Assembly (NCBI RefSeq): GCF_050699915.1
Contig: NZ_JBOHGA010000003.1
Coordinates: 8,648-72,647, forward strand
Direction: 5' to 3'
Length of the DNA: 64,000 bases
DNA from: Actinophytocola sp050699915
GTDB lineage: Bacteria; Actinomycetota; Actinomycetes; Mycobacteriales; Pseudonocardiaceae
Shown here: piece after piece, positions 59,093 through 64,000 of the stretch
Numbering within the stretch: the stretch's first letter is position 1
Layout: each line of letters starts with the position of its first letter
Notes under the pieces: generated by a model
Databases searched by the model: none
What the model was told of the DNA's origin: nothing
The model's input: only the letters and a program-made list of their open reading frames with translations
Translations under genes and position numbers: made by a program

Positions 59093-59392
59093 GACTACCT
59101 CACAACTGGTCGAGCTCCAGCGGACCGATCCAGCGTATCGACGCCTCGACGGCCGGTAAACGCGGCGGGCACCTCGGCGAATGCCAGTGCAGATGCACAT
59201 GCGCAGGTAGCGAGGCCGTGGCCCTGGACCTGCAAGTTGCGCAAAGTCACCCGTTCGGGCTAGCGGAGACCAACTGCCGAATGCGGGACGCACGACTCGC
59301 GACCGGACCGAGATCCTCCCGAATCTCGGTCAGCGCCGCCGGTAATCCATTGTGGACGATCGAGTGTCGCTACCCCGAGAACGCGGCGGGCA
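59093..59392. other. 300-bp gap without a gene
   Basis: This region holds the promoter of the methyltransferase at its left side and the terminator of the small membrane protein gene at 59306-59331. A short plus-strand frame (from 59218) has a codon pattern not typical of genes here and no ribosome site. One near-copy of the TCCACAGTGGA palindrome (TCCATTGTGGA, 59346-59356) lies near the right end. Confidence 0.4.
59306..59331 (-). terminator. Terminator hairpin of the small membrane protein gene
   Basis: GACCGAGAT (59306-59314) and ATCTCGGTC (59323-59331) form a perfect 9-bp stem with an 8-nt loop. It is 62 bp downstream of the stop of the gene at 59393 when read on the minus strand. No U-tract follows. 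Confidence 0.55.
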
Positions 59393-59608
59393 TCACCGGC
59401 GCAGGCTGCGCCCGGCCGCGAACCCGCACAGGCACGCGATCACCCCGAGCGTCACCGCCAGCACCAGCGGCCAGAAACGGGCCGTGCTGATTGCCAGCAG
59501 GAAGTTGAGAACGCAACCAGCCAGGTACAGCGCGGCGAGCGCCAGCCAGCCGAGAGCCGGGTGTAGCAGGACGTTGCGCGCACTCCGGTGCGGGCGGTGA
59601 CGAAGCAT
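59393..59608 (-). CDS. Small two-helix membrane protein
   Basis: The protein has 71 residues. The ATG at 59608 is chosen because GGAGG lies 8 nt upstream; a TTG at 59632 is also in frame. A basic N-terminus (LRHRPHRSARNV) precedes two membrane helices (LGWLALAALYLAGCVLNFLLA and FWPLVLAVTLGVIACLCGFAAG) and a short RSLRR end. The function is unknown. The gene stands alone, 50 bp downstream of the spermidine-synthase-like gene. Confidence 0.65.
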   Translation of the reverse strand: MLRHRPHRSARNVLLHPALGWLALAALYLAGCVLNFLLAISTARFWPLVLAVTLGVIACLCGFAAGRSLRR

Positions 59609-59657
59609 CGGCCGCACCTCCAGATCCAACAACTGTGAGGTCGCGACACTCCGACGG

Positions 59658-60341
59658 TTAGTTACGTTTCAGTGATCTCGATCGTGTCACCGGGGCGCGG
59701 GCGAGGTACACCAGATCCGGTTCACCGCGGGGCACCGGGATTACGAGGGTCTCCACCTCGCCGAACCTCTCGGCGAGCCGCGCGGCGAACGCCGGGCTCG
59801 CGCCCGCGCTCCACACCGCCAGCACCCCACCGGGCGCCAGCGCGCCGGTCAGCATGTCGAGCCCGGCTCTCTCGTACAGCGCCGCGTTCGACTCGGTAAC
59901 GGTCCATTCCGGACCGTTGTCGATGTCGAGGCAGATGCCGTCGAACACCTCACCGGCGGACGGCAGCCAGGCGAGCAGGTCCCCCGCCACGCACCGGGCG
60001 CGCGGGTCGGCCAGCGCGTCGCCGTGCAGCGTCCGCAGGGTGCCGCGGTTCCAGTCGATCACCGCGCGCTCCCGCTCCACCACGACGACGTCGCCGACCC
60101 GCGGATGGTCCAGCGCGGCGCGCAGCGAGAACCCCACGCCCAGCCCGCCGACGAGCAGCCGCCCGCCGGCCCGCATCCGGTCGGCCGCGGCGGAGACCAG
60201 GAGCCGCTCCGACGCGCCACCGCGGGTGTCCATGAGGAACACGCCGTTGGCGATGATCTCGAAGTCCGGCCCCACGCGGCGCAACACCAACTCGCCGCAG
60301 ACGCCCGCCAGCCGGTCGAGTACGACGGGCTCTTCGCTCAC
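59658..60341 (-). CDS. Spermidine-synthase-like methyltransferase-fold protein
   Basis: The 227-residue protein starts MSEEPVVLDRLAGVCGELVLRR. The region FLMDTRGGASERLLVSAAADRM and the Rossmann motif LLVGGLGVGFSLRAALDHP resemble spermidine synthase, as do VVVERERAVIDWNRG and ICLDIDNGPEW. The Asp residues expected for polyamine binding are only partly conserved, and the length is short, so a different acceptor is possible. No decarboxylase gene for SAM lies nearby. Its start is close to the divergent DUF1918 gene (41 bp). Confidence 0.82.
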   Translation of the reverse strand: MSEEPVVLDRLAGVCGELVLRRVGPDFEIIANGVFLMDTRGGASERLLVSAAADRMRAGGRLLVGGLGVGFSLRAALDHPRVGDVVVVERERAVIDWNRGTLRTLHGDALADPRARCVAGDLLAWLPSAGEVFDGICLDIDNGPEWTVTESNAALYERAGLDMLTGALAPGGVLAVWSAGASPAFAARLAERFGEVETLVIPVPRGEPDLVYLARAPVTRSRSLKRN

Positions 60342-60381
60342 CCGCCCACCCTAGTTACCCTGGGATGGCGGAGGTGGTCCC

Positions 60382-60564
60382 ATGCGAGCGGCAATAGGCG
60401 ACCGGTTGCACGTCCACGGTCGCAACGTAGGCAACCCCGACAAGACGGGCGAGATCGTCGAGGTGCGCGGCGCCGACGGCGGACCGCCCTACCTGGTGCG
60501 CTTCCCGGACGGTCACGAGGGACTCGTGTTCCCCGGCCCGGACTGCGTCATCGAGCGCGACTGA
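60382..60564 (+). CDS. DUF1918 small protein
   Basis: The 60-residue protein starts at ATG 60382 with GGAGG (60369-60373) 8 nt upstream. It has an SH3-like barrel pattern: IGDRLHVHGRNVGNPDKTGEI and YLVRFPDGHEGLVFPGPDCVI. DUF1918 proteins are common small actinobacterial proteins of unknown function. A strong hairpin lies just after the stop. Confidence 0.92.
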   Translation: MRAAIGDRLHVHGRNVGNPDKTGEIVEVRGADGGPPYLVRFPDGHEGLVFPGPDCVIERD

Positions 60565-60571
60565 GAGCGAG

Positions 60572-60605
60572 GAACGACGCCTTCCCGGCCGGGAAGGCGT
60601 CGTTC
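60572..60605. terminator. Bidirectional terminator hairpin
   Basis: A perfect 15-bp stem (60572-60586 and 60591-60605) with a 4-nt GGCC loop lies between two convergent genes, 8 bp after the DUF1918 stop and 15 bp before the stop of the SsgA-like gene. Symmetry suits it to end transcripts from both sides. Confidence 0.88.
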
Positions 60606-60619
60606 GTGACCGCGCCCGG

Positions 60620-61021
60620 TCAGACTCGGGTGAGCTCGTCGATCAGGCCGTCGACGTCGAAGTGGTCGGACTCCGCGCCGAGCGGCACGATCTCCTCGGT
60701 GGCCGCCAGGAACGAGCTGACGCCCGCGTGGTCCAGGTCGAGCTCGGCGTAGCCCTCGGGCGACTCGATCTCCACGACCAGCATCGTCAGGTCGTCCTCG
60801 GCCTCCGGGTGCAGCCGCACGTCGCCGACGCCTGCCGGCCCGCGCAGCCCCTCGACGAGCAGGTCACGCGAGAACGCCCACTCGACCCAGCGGTCCCGCT
60901 CGGTCTGGAACGCGGCGGTCACGGTGTACGGCTGGTCGGCGCGGTAGGACCAGCGCGAGCGAACCGGCGTGCCGCCGTCGTAGAGCGCCACGAGCTCCGC
61001 GTGGATGGCCTCGGTCGACAT
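60620..61021 (-). CDS. SsgA-like cell division/sporulation protein
   Basis: The 133-residue protein starts at ATG 61021 with GGAGGGG 5 nt upstream. The SsgA-like (SALP) pattern is seen in SRWSYRADQPYTVTAAFQTERDRWVEWAFSRDLLVEGL and GVGDVRLHPEAEDDLTMLVVEIESPEGYAELDL. The family occurs only in morphologically complex actinomycetes and helps to place septa or remodel cell wall, SsgB recruiting FtsZ. Which member this is (SsgB-like or other) cannot be decided here. It supports a filamentous, possibly sporulating host. Confidence 0.9.
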   Translation of the reverse strand: MSTEAIHAELVALYDGGTPVRSRWSYRADQPYTVTAAFQTERDRWVEWAFSRDLLVEGLRGPAGVGDVRLHPEAEDDLTMLVVEIESPEGYAELDLDHAGVSSFLAATEEIVPLGAESDHFDVDGLIDELTRV

Positions 61022-61170
61022 GGCTGCCCCTCCTCCTCGTTCGATCCGCATTTGGGCGCGGGTCGGTCGAGGATGAGATCGCCCTGGAGGGCCAGTCATG
61101 ATGCCGGATCCGAAACGTTCACGCGATCCGGTGTGAACGGGCACACACGGCTAACGCGCGACCTGCGGAT

Positions 61171-62154
<984 letters not shown>

Positions 62155-62250
62155 GGGGAAGATCCTCCCGACGAGATGACGAAATCCGGTGCTGGGAGGC
62201 TAGCAACCGCGACACCCGACGGCGCCGCTGGGAGCGCGCGTCGCCCTCCG

Positions 62251-62547
62251 TCAGTTCTCCAGGTCGAAGCCCTCGATCGTCAGCGCCACGGCCATCACGC
62301 AGACGCCGAAACCGCCGTAGGTCAGCACGTCCACGCCACGGCTGCGGATCGCGATGAGGCCGGCCTGGTCGTCGCGCAGCAGCATGCGCAGGGCGGCCGC
62401 CAGGATCAGCGCGGCGCCGATGAGCACGGTGCCCTGCCGCCAGTGGTACAGCAGGATCCGCACCAGGCCGAGCACCACCACCGCCAGCACCATGCCGAAC
62501 GGCAGGTGGACGAGGACGGGGTGACGCCGGCGCTGGGGGGTGGTCAC
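62251..62547 (-). CDS. DUF3017 membrane protein
   Basis: The 98-residue membrane protein has three helices (LPFGMVLAVVVLGLVRILLYH, GTVLIGAALILAAALRMLL and VLTYGGFGVCVMAVALTI). DUF3017 proteins are a small actinobacterial family usually coded directly after folD, as here. The GTG at 62547 overlaps the stop codon of the last repeat-encoded micro-ORF (GTGA). The function is unknown. Confidence 0.88.
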   Translation of the reverse strand: MTTPQRRRHPVLVHLPFGMVLAVVVLGLVRILLYHWRQGTVLIGAALILAAALRMLLRDDQAGLIAIRSRGVDVLTYGGFGVCVMAVALTIEGFDLEN

Positions 62548-62630
62548 TTCGACAAGCTCCGTTCGGTGTCGATGCTCACTTCGACAAGCTCCGTTCGGTG
62601 TCGATGCTCACTTCGACAAGCTCCGTTCGG
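62545..62630 (-). repeat. 32-bp tandem repeat at the folD stop, with coupled micro-ORFs
   Basis: Two full copies of a 32-bp unit (62545-62576 and 62577-62608) plus a partial third (62609-62630) that forms the 3' end of folD. On the minus strand each full copy reads GTG, ten codons ending SLSK, TGA, and every stop overlaps the next GTG (GTGA). folD is thus linked through two 11-codon micro-ORFs to DUF3017. The core CTTCGACAAGCTC resembles a palindromic motif common between actinobacterial genes. Confidence 0.85.
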
Positions 62631-63471
62631 CCGCTTTGACCGTGTTGGTCAGCAACATGGCGATCGTCATGGGACCGACGCCGCCGGGCATCGGCGCGAG
62701 GAACGCCGCCGTCTCGCGGACGTCCGGGTGGACGTCGCCGACGAGGCCCTGGTCGGTGCGGGTGATGCCGACGTCGAGCACCGCGGCGCCGGGCTTGATC
62801 ATGTCCGGCGTGATCAGCGCGGGGTTGCCGGCGGCCGCGACGACGATGTCGGCGCGACGGGTCTCGGCGGCGAGGTCCTTGGTTCCCGTGTGGCACAAGG
62901 TGACCGTGGCGTTCTCGCTGCGGCGGGTGAGCAGCAGGCCGAGCGGACGGCCGACGGTCACCCCGCGGCCGACGACCGTGACGTTCGCGCCGGCGATCGG
63001 CACCTCGTAGCGCTTGAGCAGCTCGATGATGCCGACCGGAGTGCACGGCAGCGGGCCGGTCTCGCCGAGCACGAGCTTGCCGAGGTTCATCGGGTGCAGG
63101 CCGTCGGAGTCCTTGGCCGGGTCGACCCGCTCGAGCGCGGCGCCGGCGTCGAGGTGGCCGGGCAGCGGGAGCTGGATGAGGTAGCCGGTGCACGCGGGGT
63201 CGGCGTTGAGCTCGTCGACGACCTCGTGCAGCCGGGCCTGCGTGATGTCCGCCGGCAGGTCGCGGCGGATCGAGGTGATGCCGACCTTCGCGCAGGCGTT
63301 GTGCTTGCCGCGGACGTAGGACTGCGAGCCGGGGTCGTCGCCGATGAGGATGGTGCCGAGTCCGGGCACCACGCCCTGCCGGGCGAGCGCGCCGACCCGC
63401 TCGCGCAGGTCGGTGAAGATGGCGTCGCGGGTGGCCTTGCCGTCCAGGATCGTCGCGCTCACGCGAGCCAT
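62608..63471 (-). CDS. folD: Methylenetetrahydrofolate dehydrogenase / cyclohydrolase
   Basis: The 287-residue bifunctional enzyme interconverts 5,10-methylene-, methenyl- and 10-formyl-tetrahydrofolate with NADP. It has the signatures GDDPGSQSYVRGKHNACAKVGI (Tyr, Lys region) and PCTPVGIIELLKRYEVPIAGANVTVVGRG in part, VGRPLGLLLTRR, then PGGVGPMTIAMLLTNT near the end. Its last seven codons lie in the 32-bp repeat, so the C-terminus (ERSLSK) has been formed by the repeat. ATG 63471; the next gene upstream ends only 4 bp away. Confidence 0.96.
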   Translation of the reverse strand: MARVSATILDGKATRDAIFTDLRERVGALARQGVVPGLGTILIGDDPGSQSYVRGKHNACAKVGITSIRRDLPADITQARLHEVVDELNADPACTGYLIQLPLPGHLDAGAALERVDPAKDSDGLHPMNLGKLVLGETGPLPCTPVGIIELLKRYEVPIAGANVTVVGRGVTVGRPLGLLLTRRSENATVTLCHTGTKDLAAETRRADIVVAAAGNPALITPDMIKPGAAVLDVGITRTDQGLVGDVHPDVRETAAFLAPMPGGVGPMTIAMLLTNTVKAAERSLSK

Positions 63472-63475
63472 CCTC

Positions 63476-64000
63476 TCACCGCCCTCTCACCCCGATCGCC
63501 GCGATGCCGACCGCCACCATCGTCAGCGACGTGCCGAGCACGCTCGCCAGGGTCAGCCCACCTCCGGTGGGCACGACGATGTCGAGCAGCACGGCGCCGG
63601 TGAGCTGGCCGGCGACCGAGGCGAGCCCGAGCAGGAGCACGCCGGTGAACCTCACGGCCGCGACCGCGGTGATGATCGCGATCATGCCGAGCGGGCCGCC
63701 GACGTAGTACCACCACTCGCCCGGCAGCTCGCCCGGCAGCCCGCGCACGAGCGCGTCGACCAGCGCGGCGAACAGCAGCGCCACCGTGCCGACGGAGAAG
63801 TTCACCAGCGTGGGCACGACGAGGTGGTCGGACTCCATCCGAACCAGCCCGTTGACCGCCGCCTGCCAGGCCAGGCCCAGCCCGGCGACCGCGGGCAGCA
63901 GCGCCCACCACAGCCCGCCCGCCTCGATCCCGGCGTGGTCGGACACCGCGATCCCGACCGCGACCACCGCGAGCGCCGCGCCGACCGCGCGCGGCAGCGT
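63476..64000 (-). CDS. DMT-superfamily (YdcZ/DUF606) membrane protein, 5' end outside window
   Basis: The frame runs off the right edge, so the N-terminal part is missing; 174 residues are visible. Five or more hydrophobic helices are seen (AALAVVAVGIAVSD, LWWALLPAVAGLGLAWQAAVNGLV, LVNFSVGTVALLFAALVDALV, and FTGVLLLGLASVAGQLTGAVLLDIVVP and LGTSLTMVAVGIAAIGV). The repeat-like features (QAAVNGLVR and AGQLTGAVLLD) are those of YdcZ-type two-part DMT proteins. The substrate is unknown. It is just 4 bp from folD in the same orientation, probably one operon. Confidence 0.85.
   Translation of the reverse strand, partial: TLPRAVGAALAVVAVGIAVSDHAGIEAGGLWWALLPAVAGLGLAWQAAVNGLVRMESDHLVVPTLVNFSVGTVALLFAALVDALVRGLPGELPGEWWYYVGGPLGMIAIITAVAAVRFTGVLLLGLASVAGQLTGAVLLDIVVPTGGGLTLASVLGTSLTMVAVGIAAIGVRGR

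Noticed and set aside
59218..59490. 90-codon plus-strand frame near the small membrane protein
   Set aside because: No ribosome site, overlaps a supported gene on the other strand and contains its terminator.

Overview
The window is about 70% GC, densely coded, and carries many GTG starts and ATGA/GTGA stop-start overlaps. Together with an SsgA-like cell-division protein, a complete conservon (cvnABCD), DUF3017 next to folD, DUF1918 and a DUF574-type methyltransferase, this points to a filamentous actinomycete, most likely of the Pseudonocardiaceae (Amycolatopsis or a relative). The family assignment is inference from gene content. I saw no tRNA, rRNA, CRISPR array, prophage or insertion sequence.

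Region 1 (1-14.1 kb) holds a nucleoside salvage and uptake locus. An adenosine deaminase (1713-2822) lies near a minus-strand run that reads bmpA-type lipoprotein, ABC ATPase, two permeases, cytidine deaminase and thymidine phosphorylase (11500 down to 4408). A 15-bp perfect hairpin with a short U-run separates the lipoprotein gene from the transporter genes and probably sets their expression ratio. Two coiled-coil proteins, one built on a 21-bp minisatellite, lie on either side, with a saccharopine-dehydrogenase-like reductase and a small membrane protein.

Region 2 (14.1-39.2 kb) is the most interesting part: about 23 kb of same-strand, mostly overlapping genes. Reading along the minus strand it starts with a ROK regulator, a ribose/xylose-type ABC transporter, a Gfo/Idh/MocA oxidoreductase and xylose isomerase. 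Next comes a 1536-residue exported ThuA/sorbosone-dehydrogenase/PKD/CBM6/DUF1080 protein. It is followed by a myo-inositol-3-phosphate synthase homologue, a UbiA-type prenyltransferase (EboC), a TIM-barrel/EboA fusion, a TatD-like hydrolase (EboB), EboE and an EboF-like phosphodiesterase. Two more xylose-isomerase-like TIM barrels (one with a twin-arginine signal) and xylulokinase complete the run. This is an 'ebo' metabolite-traffic cluster in which an inositol-phosphate synthase occupies the place of the usual 3-dehydroquinate-synthase-like EboD, enclosed between the two halves of the xylose pathway. Its product is unknown to me. Three tandem 74-bp repeats, each a 25-codon micro-ORF coupled by ATGA/GTGA overlaps, sit between the UbiA and EboA genes. 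A fourth, diverged copy lies in front of the inositol-phosphate synthase. A second ROK regulator (37911-39122) follows, with a perfect 15-bp inverted repeat upstream.

Region 3 (39.3-50.3 kb) is mostly housekeeping: YegP-like protein, D-Ala-D-Ala carboxypeptidase, YihY/BrkB membrane protein, tryptophanyl-tRNA synthetase, HD-domain and MBL-fold hydrolases, LysR regulator, SH3-like protein, NADP isocitrate dehydrogenase, GNAT acetyltransferase and an HhH-GPD protein.

Region 4 (50.5-64 kb) starts with the conservon (NIT-domain histidine kinase, roadblock protein, DUF742, GTPase). Then come two mirror-image ECF42-type sigma factor/YCII modules around a VOC protein, two methyltransferases, small proteins, an SsgA-like protein, malate dehydrogenase, DUF3017 and folD. 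The folD-DUF3017 junction carries another tandem repeat (32 bp) that preserves GTGA coupling. The window ends inside a DMT-type (YdcZ) membrane protein.
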